Assembly (NCBI RefSeq): GCF_016097555.1 | Contig: NC_054706.1 | Span: forward strand, 44,270,265-44,334,264 | Direction of reading: 5' to 3' | DNA: 64,000 nucleotides | Source of the DNA: Gigantopelta aegis | Lineage: Eukaryota; Mollusca; Gastropoda; Neomphalida; Peltospiridae | Part shown: in pieces, positions 45,498-55,219 of the stretch | Numbering within the stretch: position 1 is the stretch's first letter | Layout of the letters: each line of letters opens with the position of its first letter | Program-made: the position numbers and the translations under genes | Notes under the pieces: model-generated | Told to the model about the DNA's origin: nothing | Databases searched by the model: none | The model's input: the letters and a program-made list of their open reading frames with translations, nothing else

Positions 45498-46220
45498 TTG
45501 CTGTGGCTGTTTCACTTCGTGCGACACTGGTATTAGCTTGTTTATGGGTGTACAACTAATATACTTTGAGAGATATTGTTGCTTTTTTTTTCTTTTTTTT
45601 TGTAAATATAACACATAAATGCTTTGTCGCTTTGGTTTTAATTAATATACTGTATATTCATGTATTTTATTTTTCACTTTGAGGTATATTGGTATTAGCT
45701 TTTTTTATGAATGTACAGTAGAATGCTTAACTATATGTCATGTTTGATGTTGTAGGTTAAAGATAATTACTGTTCATACTGTTCAAAAACATCCATTGGA
45801 AGCTTACTGGTTACGGGTCAGCATATATGACTACGTGTATCTGTCGGTACAGCGATGAGGTATACGTACATGGGTCATTATCAGATAAAGTCCCAAATTG
45901 ATGTCAGCTTTTAGGAGCTAATTGGTTTTCAATAATACTTGCAATATTCTCATGTTTTGTAACTAAATAGTAACTTACAATATTAAGTCATTATTCTACC
46001 CAAGATAGGTTCGCTGATTATGAATGTTGTTTATGCTAATGCTATGTTATGGTATGGGTAGATCATTAACAAATAATCACAAATTACAAATTACTGTGGT
46101 GGTCCTACAATGTTGATTATACATTTAGGGTCCACTGATAATTAATGGGAAATGTAATGACCTCTGCAGAGCAGTAGACAGAGATTTGCACACAATTCAA
46201 CACTTGTTCGGTTTGGTCGA
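45498..46220. other. Intergenic, 3' flank of the nuclease-like gene
   Basis: Contains TTTTTT runs and an AATATACTGTATATT near-palindrome at 45642, but no clear AATAAA close to the stop. No gene recognised. Confidence 0.4.
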
Positions 46221-46494
46221 ATATTTCACCCAGATTATTTTGGTACGGTGCTAAAATATAAAAGCAATTGAGAACAAACGGTTAAGAGTCAATAGAAAGG
46301 GGTGGGGAATTGTTACGAATTCTGAATTACACGGAAAAAATATTTCTCATTCAGAAATCACTTTCAATTGTCAGAGAATATTTAGATTTGATGGCACTCA
46401 TCTTTCCGAAATTGGTTCAGATATTTTGATACATAATTTACAGGGTATCATTGAACAATTTCTTGAAAAGGAAGAAATGATAATTTGTGAATAA
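46221..46494 (+). pseudogene. SGNH-hydrolase-like C-terminal fragment
   Basis: The frame from 46285 reads RVNRKGWGIV, then IFRFDGTHLSEIGSDIL and LQGIIEQFL. DGxHLSxxG is the block holding the Asp and His of the SGNH/GDSL catalytic triad and is common at the end of mobile-element-linked esterase frames in animals. An IFHPDYFGTVL stretch just upstream is in another frame. No start or promoter, so a fossil fragment is most likely. Confidence 0.5.
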
Positions 46495-46829
46495 TTAAAT
46501 ATGTTATAGTCCAGAATTGGTGCAGTAAGTATTGACTTACTATGTGGCAGAATTCTGGATGTACATGTGTTTACTATAAGTATTTATTAAACCTGTTTGG
46601 TTAACCAAAGGGATTTGAGTTTATTGTGTTTGCCAAAATATTTACATAAATACGATGTGCATTTCCAATGGGTCATAATATTTGTTTGCCTGGTTTTCAT
46701 AGGGGACAGGGTTTTGGCTACTTTGTCCTTTCACCAAGCTGGTGGGCATGTAACATTTGTTGTGGTCATTGCCTCCATGCTGGAGCAAGTTTCGTTGTTT
46801 AATGGATATGCCATATATATCTATATGTA

Positions 46830-47278
<449 letters not shown>

Positions 47279-47559
47279 ATTGTGTTTTTGTTTTGTTAAG
47301 GAAGATTGGCTTTATATGTGTATGTTTTATTAACTTACAGTACGGCAAAAGGCATTTTGATGTTGCAACCTCTCATTAAAAACTGGAGTCGCAATTGAAT
47401 TCCATAGTTGCCATTCATTTAGTACAGGACATAATTAAGTCAAATGAAGATAATTTTCCTTCACAAAAAAAGTCATTTCATATTGTTTTTGTAAGCCTCA
47501 TACCCAAAGACAATTGAAGCTTGCTAACCTAAGTAAAAAAAAAAGCAAAAAAAAAAGCA

Positions 47560-47700
47560 ATGAAAAATTAGGGGGAGGGGTGCTTCTTTTGCTCATAACT
47601 TTACATTATATAAAATAAATACTGAAACTTCTCCACCAGGAGTTTTTAAAATTGGTATTACTAATCGTGTGGTCTTAATACTGAATTACGTCATTAATAA
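47560..47700 (+). repeat. Direct repeat, copy 1
   Basis: From a TTTTGCTCATA block through AAATTGGTATTA to GTGTGGTCTTAATACTGAAT. A second copy lies at 49005-49140. Confidence 0.75.
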
Positions 47701-47995
47701 TGAAAATCTGATACGCTGGATGACGACAGCAACGAGGGTGGGCAGCTATATATTTCTTTGATTTTGAAATAGGCAAGGGGGGGGGGGGGGGGGGCATGCA
47801 GGGCCATCAGAAAGTATTAAGATAAGATAATATAAGATAATTTATTTCAAGTAAACGGTCCAAATTTGAAACGGCATGAACACAATGACAAAACAATCAC
47901 ATCTCTGTTTTTTCTCTACCATCTTTTATATTTATCTGTCGCCCCTAACACGACATATTTGTGTGGCCCCACCACATCCTGTATACGTCAATGAG

Positions 47996-48192
47996 GTCAG
48001 GTCAGGTCATAGGGCTTTACGTGCACATTCAGAACAAGCTGTTGTAGCGCACGCCTGTCCTGGGTACAAGAGCCGGCCTCGGCCGGCTCCTCCGTCCAGG
48101 ACAGGAAAGGGGGGGGGGGGAGGGGGAGGAGGGACCGCCTGCACTGGCAGGTGCAAATGAGCACCAGCAGCCCGACCGTGGTCGGTAACAGG

Positions 48193-48225
<33 letters not shown>

Positions 48226-48435
48226 AATGGTGCTGTGGAATATTGAATGGAGCAGAAATTATGCCAAAGAGAAAAGGTTGCGCAATTTTGATTGATGAAT
48301 TTGGGCGCAATTCTGAACGGTTTGCCAAAAAAGAAAGTTTCAGAGCTAATATAGGTTTTGACATTAGTGAATCGAGAGTAGCTATTTAATTAGACCTCTA
48401 CGATGCTGTGGTGTCTCCCTAGGTTGCCAATGCCC
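47996..48435 (+). repeat. Partial copy of the 726-bp interspersed element
   Basis: Same start (TCAGGTCATAGGG) and the same later block TAGTGAATCGAGAGTAGCT as 28591-29316. The GC-rich middle is longer, with a GGCCGGCCTCGGCCGGCTCC-like palindrome and a 31-G run. Confidence 0.75.
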
Positions 48436-48703
48436 TCATGTAACGTTTTATAACGCTAAGACCACCTCCTCTAAAACTACGTAGTAACTACTAACGCTCG
48501 TCAATACCCTTCCCCGGCTTTCCTATTAATTTTACAAATATTAATGGATTTTCTATTTGTATTTAGCCATAAACGTTACTTTGGTTTAGTAATAAATAGG
48601 CCTATTATAGAGAAAATACTTTTAAAAAAATACTGCATTTTTAATACGTTAAAAAAAGAAGAAACAAAAAAAAGAAGAAACAAAAAGACATTTCCTTTAA
48701 AAG

Positions 48704-48922
48704 CATTAATATAACTGTTGACCGACAACGGGCCCCTTCCCTGCTTTATAACGGTTCGTATATTTATGAAGTCGGTCAGAATCGGACGACGGAAGGCATG
48801 GAACCTCTCATCGACAGCGTGCAGAAACATCCGATGATTCTTCCATGGGTACGTCGTCATGACGTCATAGACGGAATTCGTCAGAATGCCATTGACGGTG
48901 TTTGTGAAAATACAATACTGAG
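48704..48922 (+). CDS. Candidate orphan coding exon
   Basis: A GC-richer island of 219 nt with acceptor CCTTTAAAAG and donor AG then GTAACC. It is open on the plus strand for 72 codons (TVDRQRAPSLLYNGSYIYEV, then GMEPLIDSVQKHP and ENTILR). The antisense is also open (YPWKNHRMFLHAVDERFH). The composition looks coding but neither reading matches a family I know, and the acceptor is poor. Confidence 0.3.
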
Positions 48923-49004
48923 GTAACCATAACAAATCATTTTATAACAGAACACAAAAACACATATAGGAGTATGGGCTCCCCCCTTCTTGGGATGGGG
49001 GTGG

Positions 49005-49140
49005 GGGAGGCCGATTTTGCTCATATATTTACATTATATTAAATAAATTCTGAAACTTCTCCATTCCGACCACCAGAAGGAATTTTTAAAATTGGTATTA
49101 ATATTCGTGTGGTCTTAATACTGAATTACGGTAAAACGAA
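49005..49140 (+). repeat. Direct repeat, copy 2
   Basis: Second copy of 47560-47700, about 85% alike by eye, 1.4 kb downstream. Confidence 0.75.
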
Positions 49141-50390
49141 AATGTTGCATGCTTGTGTTCTTGTTTTCATTTTAAAACGTTAGTGTATGTTGTTTAAAAT
49201 TGATTAGTTAAAAGATTGTAACCTGGTTTGCGGGCCTGGCCTCCAAAGCTACAAGTGACCCCCTCCTACCATTATTTCGTACGCTTGTACAAAAGCAGGA
49301 TCATGATTAACCTTTATAGATTTGTTTTCCGTTGTTCCTTCCTTTTGTACAATGCAAGGAAGACAGATTGGTATATTAAAAAAATGCCAACGTACAGAAC
49401 TCAGTAACGCGGCTTATTACAAAGATTATCTACTAAAAGTAAAGTTTATTCTTATTTGATTTTATTCATTTAACAACAGTAGTGTTTTGATGGGAGGTTA
49501 TTGTTTACATTTTAAAATACCTTTGACATGGGACATATGTTTATTCCAATATCTTCCTTTTAAAGTGTCTAATATATCAACCTAAGTAATATTTAAATTA
49601 GTGAATAAATTTTACTTTTAATATGAAATGATTGTAATTCATAACAGTTATTTTATGATATGGTCGTCACGGGAATAAATAAAGAATAACTGGTTACTGT
49701 CTTACGGTTTTATCCTGCGAAGGGTAGAAGACTGCGCAGTTGTTTGTGAATCTTCAGCTGCGATTTATGTATGCCAGCCCCTGGCATCCTAAATGACGAC
49801 TTATTGTTTAAAAATCAAGAACGATACAGGTAGTTTTAGTCTGAAGGAAATAACAAAAATTGTCATAATTATAAAGAGGACTCTTTTAAAATATTTTGAG
49901 TTAAATTGTTGTGTTAAATTCCTTAATGTGTTCTAAAACTCCATGATTTTGGTTGCATATTTGACAATGTTCATATCTATACAAACCACGCCCAAGAAGT
50001 TGGCGAATATGATACTTTTATCACCAAACCTTACAAAACCTTAAAGGTTTAACTATTTAACTTTTCACAAAATCAGCTTGTTTAAAAATTATTCAAAGTG
50101 GTCGCGCTTCACTTTTATTACAAGTGAAACCCGGTGCATGATTACCGAGCCTCATTACAACCAAACAGTTTGAACTCCGCGTGAACAAATAACTCCTTTG
50201 CTGTCACTAAGCTTAAGAATGTACTTCATATTACAAATAATTAGCCTTCAAACATGGATCTATGTAAATATAACAAGCGAACTCTTTTTGCGACTATACT
50301 ACTACTACCAAGGTTAAAATGGTGAATTTTGATATCTTAAGACAGTAATCAGTTATCCTTTATTTATTCTGCAATCCTACATTTATAAAA
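49141..50390. other. Intergenic or 5' region of the TSP1 gene, no feature recognised
   Basis: AT-rich. No exon with convincing signals seen; upstream UTR exons and the promoter of the downstream gene may lie here. Confidence 0.4.
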
Positions 50391-50393
50391 TGA

Positions 50394-50562
50394 ACCGGTC
50401 GGTGCAAGTGGTTTACACCTACCCATTGGGCCTTGCGGAGCACTCACTCACGGTTTGGAGTCAGTATCTGGATTAAAAATCCCATGCCTCGACTGGGATC
50501 GGAACCCAGTACCTACCAGCATGTAGACCGATGACCTAACCACTACGCCACCGAGGCCGGTC
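50394..50562 (-). repeat. SINE head 2 fragment
   Basis: Head and front of the body (GGTTTGGAGTCAGTATCTGG to CGCCACCGAGGCCGG), cut at both sides. It is joined directly to a tail B piece. Confidence 0.82.
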
Positions 50563-50692
50563 CGGCTATTGGATGTCAAACATATGGCAATTTTGACACA
50601 TAGTGGTAGAAAGGAAACCCGCTACATTTTTTCATTAGTAGCAAGAGATCTTATTATATGCACCACCACTGGCTGGAACGAGAAATATCTTA
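50563..50692 (-). repeat. SINE tail B fragment
   Basis: CGGCTATTGGATGTCAAACA and onward to CTGGCTGGAACGAGAAAT; probably the older copy that the head 2 SINE interrupted. Confidence 0.75.
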
Positions 50693-50744
50693 ATGGCTTA
50701 ATTAATATGTAATGCTTTTTGTATTCTGCTTCAGAACATATTTT

Positions 50745-50850
50745 GATAGAAAGAAAAAAAAAAAATATGTAAAAGAAAAAAAAAAAAACCCACAAAAAAC
50801 CCACAAAAACCCCCCCCCCCCCCCCCCCCCCCCCACACACACACAAAAAC
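50745..50850. repeat. A-rich, C-run and CA homopolymer block
   Basis: A runs, about 24 C, then (AC)n, 57 nt before exon 1 of the TSP1 gene. Confidence 0.9.
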
Positions 50851-50920
50851 CCCACAAACATTTAATAGACCTGTGAAAACTTGACAAAAGTGTTGCTGTT
50901 TTTCAGATTAATACATTGAG

Positions 50921-50989
50921 ATGGAAATAGAATTACTTATACTTTTACTTATGACAGCCAGCCACGGCAAGCCCATTCCCTTTCTAAAG
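50921..50989 (+). CDS. TSP1-precursor exon 1: signal peptide
   Basis: After acceptor TTTTTCAG (exon from 50907), the ATG at 50921 opens MEIELLILLLMTASHGKPIP, a classic signal peptide with cleavage likely after SHG. Donor GTAAGC, phase 0. The acceptor before the leader implies an upstream UTR exon that I could not place. Confidence 0.85.
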
Positions 50990-51418
50990 GTAAGCGGAGA
51001 CGTATGTAGTGTCAAATAAGTGAGGAGAGAGTGCAAAAAAATAATCACAACCCACTAATAGAGGACTTTTTCCAGGTAGACAGAAAGGCATTTTTTGTTG
51101 GGGTGGATCTGACCGTTTATATCCCCACTAGATACGGCCTTGAAGGTTAATACACAACTATAAAAAAGTTACCATTGGCGGGAAATAAGATAAGTTTTTT
51201 AAACGGATGCCGCAGCGCACTATTTAATAGTGCATGTAATACTTCTTCTTTTTTTTCTGGGTTTTTTTTTTTTTTAGTGTTTAAGAAAAGAAACCGGCTA
51301 TTGCCACATAAGCTACACCTTTAACATAACAGTAAGGGTGTAATTATATGCACTTCTGTAAACCTAAAACCCTGTTCTTCGGGATAACCTTTATTTACAG
51401 ATACATGAAAAAAAAAAA

Positions 51419-51609
51419 CCAGGGGCGTAACATGGTCTCAACCTGGAGGGGGCGGGGGTTTCGAATATGAACTTAATGCACTCTTTTGTCCACAGTTGTT
51501 TCTGGACAGTGTGAATATTATCACATTACATTTTACAAAATGTTTTAGTCTCAGCGGTGAAGTTCGTTTGACCCCCCCCCCCCCCGAACTCTCCAGTCTA
51601 CGCCCTTGT
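51419..51609. repeat. Small MITE with CAGGGGCGTA ends
   Basis: CAGGGGCGTAACATGG at the left and CCAGTCTACGCCCTTG at the right are inverted with few mismatches; a C run lies near the right end. Intronic. Confidence 0.65.
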
Positions 51610-51679
51610 ATATTGTAAATGTACTAGTTATATTCATTTTAAAATGTTATTGGTGTTCAGGGATTTATCCAGGCATTCT

Positions 51680-52370
51680 GTGGGTCCGAACATAGGCAGG
51701 CACGATGGAGCAGGGTACGGGGGGTGGGGGTGGGGGGGGGGGGGGGGGGGGGGGGGGTGAATCTTCTCTAGCCCCTCCAATAATTCTGAATCAAAAATAT
51801 TATTGGTAGTAAATCTTAAGGCAGAGATGAATTTTACTTGTAGAAAAGTAGTTTGTTTTATTTAACGACGCCACTAGAGCACATTGATTTTTTATCTTAT
51901 CATCGGCTATTGGACGTCAAACATATGGTCATTCTGACACTGTTATTTTAGAGGAAACCCGCTGTCGCCACATAGGCTACTCTTTTACGACGGGTAGCAA
52001 AGGATCTTTTATTTGCGCTTCCCACAGGCAGGACAGCACAAACCATGGCCTTTGTTGAACCAATTATGGATCACTGGTTGGTGCAAGTGGTTTACACCTA
52101 CCCATTGTGCCTTGCGGAGCACTTACTCGGGGTTTGGAGTCGGTATCTGGATTAAAAATCCCATGCCTCGACTGGGATCCGAACCCAGTAACTACCATCC
52201 TGTAGACCGGTGGCCTAACCACGATGCCACCGAGGCCGGTTATTTTACTTGTAGAATGCAGGAAAATGCATTTCAGGACATTTAGTTTTCAAAATTTGTT
52301 TTGCGCCCTCGATCTCAGTCAGCCCCCTCAAAGTCTGCTTGCTTCCGCCGTGCCTGATAGTCCCTTTCCC
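51680..52370 (+). repeat. Interspersed repeat with G run, copy 2, split by a SINE
   Basis: Matches 40140-40320 inverted: AATAATTCTGAATC, AATCTTAAGGCAGAGATGAA, then, after the SINE, CTCAGTCAGCCCCCTC. Confidence 0.7.
51846..52241 (-). repeat. SINE, head 2 + tail B, with 15-bp target duplication
   Basis: ATTTTACTTGTAGAA is exact on both sides (51831-51845 and 52242-52256). Full length and young-looking; it sits inside another interspersed repeat. Confidence 0.95.
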
Positions 52371-52809
52371 CCAAAAGAAAGTTGCACTGAAAATTCCCAA
52401 TTTGTTTACTAAAAACTCCAAATATATATATTTAATTATGTCTATAGGTTCTAATAAACCAATTTAACAGTGGTGTACTGCATTATTTAGAGGTATGAAA
52501 ACATATCCTAAGTGTGATTTCCCCATTCCCACCAGGCATGAGAAATATCCTGGATAAATCCATGGGAGTTACTATGTCACAGTGTTGTCATAATGAACTC
52601 ATTGCGACAGAAATTATTCGGGGTTAGATATTATTTAAGTAGATGATTAAAAAAAATCCACCCACCCCCCAAAAAAACCAACAACAAAAAAACCAACAAA
52701 AAACAACCTCACAAAAACCCTCCCCTTCAAAAAAAGTAAACCCAAACAAGACAAAAAACCCAAACAACAACCAAACAACAACAAACAACAGCAACCGAAA
52801 AAATATCAA

Positions 52810-53135
52810 TAAGAATATTATACATACATGTACATGTATAACGGAAGACACACCCACACGCCTTTAAATAAGGATATTATACATAAACGGAAGACACATC
52901 CACGCACCTTTAAATAAGGATATTATACATATGACGGAAGACGCATCCACGCACCTTTAAATAAGGATACTATACATATGACGGAAGACACATCCACGCA
53001 CCTTTAAATAAGGATACTATACATATGACGGAAGACACATCCACGCACCTTTAAACAAGGATATTATACATATGACGGAAGACTCATCTACGCACCTTTA
53101 AATAAGGATATTAAACATATGACGGAAGACACATT
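52810..53135 (+). repeat. 47-48-bp minisatellite, about six copies
   Basis: Unit AAGGATATTATACATATGAC followed by GGAAGACACATCCACGCACC and TTTAAAT; differences are single bases. In intron 2 region of the TSP1 gene. Confidence 0.9.
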
Positions 53136-53212
53136 ATTCACTTAATATAAGACTGGTGAAATTCTGCGGATTGTAATTTTTCTATAACTGATAATGTTTG
53201 CCCGAGCAATGT

Positions 53213-53611
53213 AAGAAAGAAAGAAAGAAAGAAATGTTTTATTTAACGACGCACTCAACACATTTTATTTACGGTTATATGGCGTCAAACATATGGTTAA
53301 GGACCACACAGATTTTGAGAGGAAACCCGCTGTCGCCACTACATGGGCTACTCTTTCCGATTAGCATCAAGGCATCTTTTATTTGCACTTCCCACAGGCA
53401 GGATAGCACAAACCATGGCCTTTGTTGAACCAGTTATGGATCACTGGTCGGTGCAAGTGCTTTACACTTACCCATTGAGCCTTGCGAAGCACTCACTTAG
53501 GGTTTGGAGTCGGTATCTGGATTAAAAATCCCATGCCTCGACTGGGATCCGAACCCAGTACCTACCAGCCTGTAGATCGATGGCCTAACCACTACGCCAC
53601 CGAGGCCGGTT
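53213..53611 (-). repeat. SINE, head 2 + tail A
   Basis: Full-length minus copy with (GAAA)n at the 3' end and CGCCACCGAGGCCGGT at the head end. Confidence 0.93.
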
Positions 53612-53799
53612 TTTTCAGTCTAAGACAAAAACCTAAGGTCACGCATTAGGTATTCGCTAGAGGGCCGATTCATTGGGATGAAGGACAACGTATAATAGCC
53701 GTCACATTTGTTTTGCTTTTTATTAATTACACATACAAATAAACTTGTTGGTAATAATCAATAATGTACCTTAAAACCTTGCCTAATTGTTTCTTTTAG

Positions 53800-53863
53800 G
53801 AAAGAGCAGACGAAGTGGTCAGTAGAAGCAATTCAGCTGCGATCGCAGAAAGACCAAAGCGAG
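53800..53863 (+). CDS. TSP1-precursor exon 2: propeptide with RPKR site
   Basis: 64 nt, acceptor TTCTTTTAG, donor GTACAT, phase 1 out. It encodes ERADEVVSRSNSAAIAERPKR; the RPKR end is a furin-type convertase site placed exactly at the exon border. Confidence 0.85.
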
Positions 53864-53894
53864 GTACATTAAATTCATCATAAAATATTGAGAA

Positions 53895-54095
53895 TATTAA
53901 TTAATTAATTAATTCATTCATTCATTTATTCATGTTTATAATATTCATTCATTCATTCATTTATTCATTCATTCATATTAATTTATTCATTCATATCCAT
54001 TCGATCCTTCATTCATTCATTCATTCATTCATTCATTCATTCATTCATGTCATTCATGCCATTAATTAATTAATTCATTCATTCATCCATTCATT
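53895..54095. repeat. (ATTC)n/(ATTA)n microsatellite
   Basis: Imperfect tetranucleotide array over about 200 bp. Confidence 0.92.
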
Positions 54096-54109
54096 ATAAG
54101 TTGATTTTG

Positions 54110-54470
54110 TGCTTATATCCAAATACATTGTCTAGACGTGTGTAAGTTATTAATTATGAACTATATAATCAGAGAAAGATGTCTCACACCATGACCAGGG
54201 GCGAGACGTAGCCCAGTGGTAAAGCGCTCGCTTATATCCAAATACATTGTCTAGACGTGTGTAAGTTATTAATTATGAACTATATAATCAGAGAAAGATG
54301 TCTCACACCATGACCAGGGGCGAGACGTAGCCCAGTGGTAAAGCGCTCGCTTATATCCAAATACATTGTCTAGACGTGTGTAAGTTATTAATTATGAACT
54401 ATATAATCAGAGAAAGATGTCTCACACCATGACCAGGGGCGAGACGTAGCCCAGTGGTAAAGCGCTCGCT
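54110..54470 (+). repeat. 120-bp tandem triplication that includes a SINE promoter head
   Basis: Units at 54110, 54230 and 54350 contain unique flank plus the first 36 nt of SINE head 1 (GGGGCGAGACGTAGCCCAGT and on, A box included). The third runs into the complete SINE. Junctions share GCTT, suggesting microhomology or slippage. Confidence 0.9.
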
Positions 54471-54757
54471 TGATGCGCGGTCGATTTGGGATCGATCCCC
54501 GTCAGTGAGCCCATCGGGCTATTTCTCGCTCCAGCCAGTGCACCACGATTGGTACATCAAAGGCCGTGGTATGTGCTATCCTGTCTATGGGATGGTGCTT
54601 ATAAAAGATCCCTTGCTGCTAATCAAAAAGAGTAGCCCATGAAGTGGCGACAGCGGGTTTCCTCTCTCAATATCTGTGTGGTCCTTAACCATATGTCCGA
54701 CGCCATATAACCATAAATAAAATGAGTTGAGTGCGTCGTTAAATAAAACACTTCCTT
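54437..54757 (+). repeat. SINE, head 1 + tail A
   Basis: Full-length plus copy: GACGTAGCCCAGTGGTAAAGC (A box), GGGATCGATCCCCGTC (B box), to GCGTCGTTAAATAAAACA. The best local reference copy. Confidence 0.94.
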
Positions 54758-55219
54758 CCAGACCATGACCGTACCTAGCTGGATGGGGAGGGGGTTGGGG
54801 TGCGAGTGGTGTGCCAGATGCACCTACAGTAAATTACAAAATAGTACCCTTTTTAGTTTGACAAATTCCTTCTTTTTTTGTCTACCTGGAGAAATCTGTT
54901 CATTACTGTTCCCCAATTATTTTTGTACTGTCATTCCAATTATATTTGGCTTGATACGGCCTTACAGGCCTGAGATAACAATTAATTTCAAATATATCCT
55001 GACTTAGTATATTGCTAGATACGTATCAAATAAACAGCAGTTGCATGATTATTTTGTTTTTCTTTAGGTAGTTTTTGATAACGGAACACATTCAGGTGTT
55101 AATCAGTCAGTTATAGCATTGTCTTTTAAAAAAAAAACCCACCCTGCTTTTACCAGAGATTGCAAAATCCAACAATTTCACAGTTTAAAACCGTCTTTTC
55201 TTTCCTTTCTTTCAATCAG

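Noticed and set aside
52810-53135. CRISPR-like array of regular repeats
   Set aside because: Units are contiguous 47-48-bp repeats without unique spacers, in a eukaryotic intron.
54437-54510. tRNA gene candidates at SINE heads
   Set aside because: A and B boxes are present but the sequences do not fold as full cloverleafs and continue into SINE bodies.
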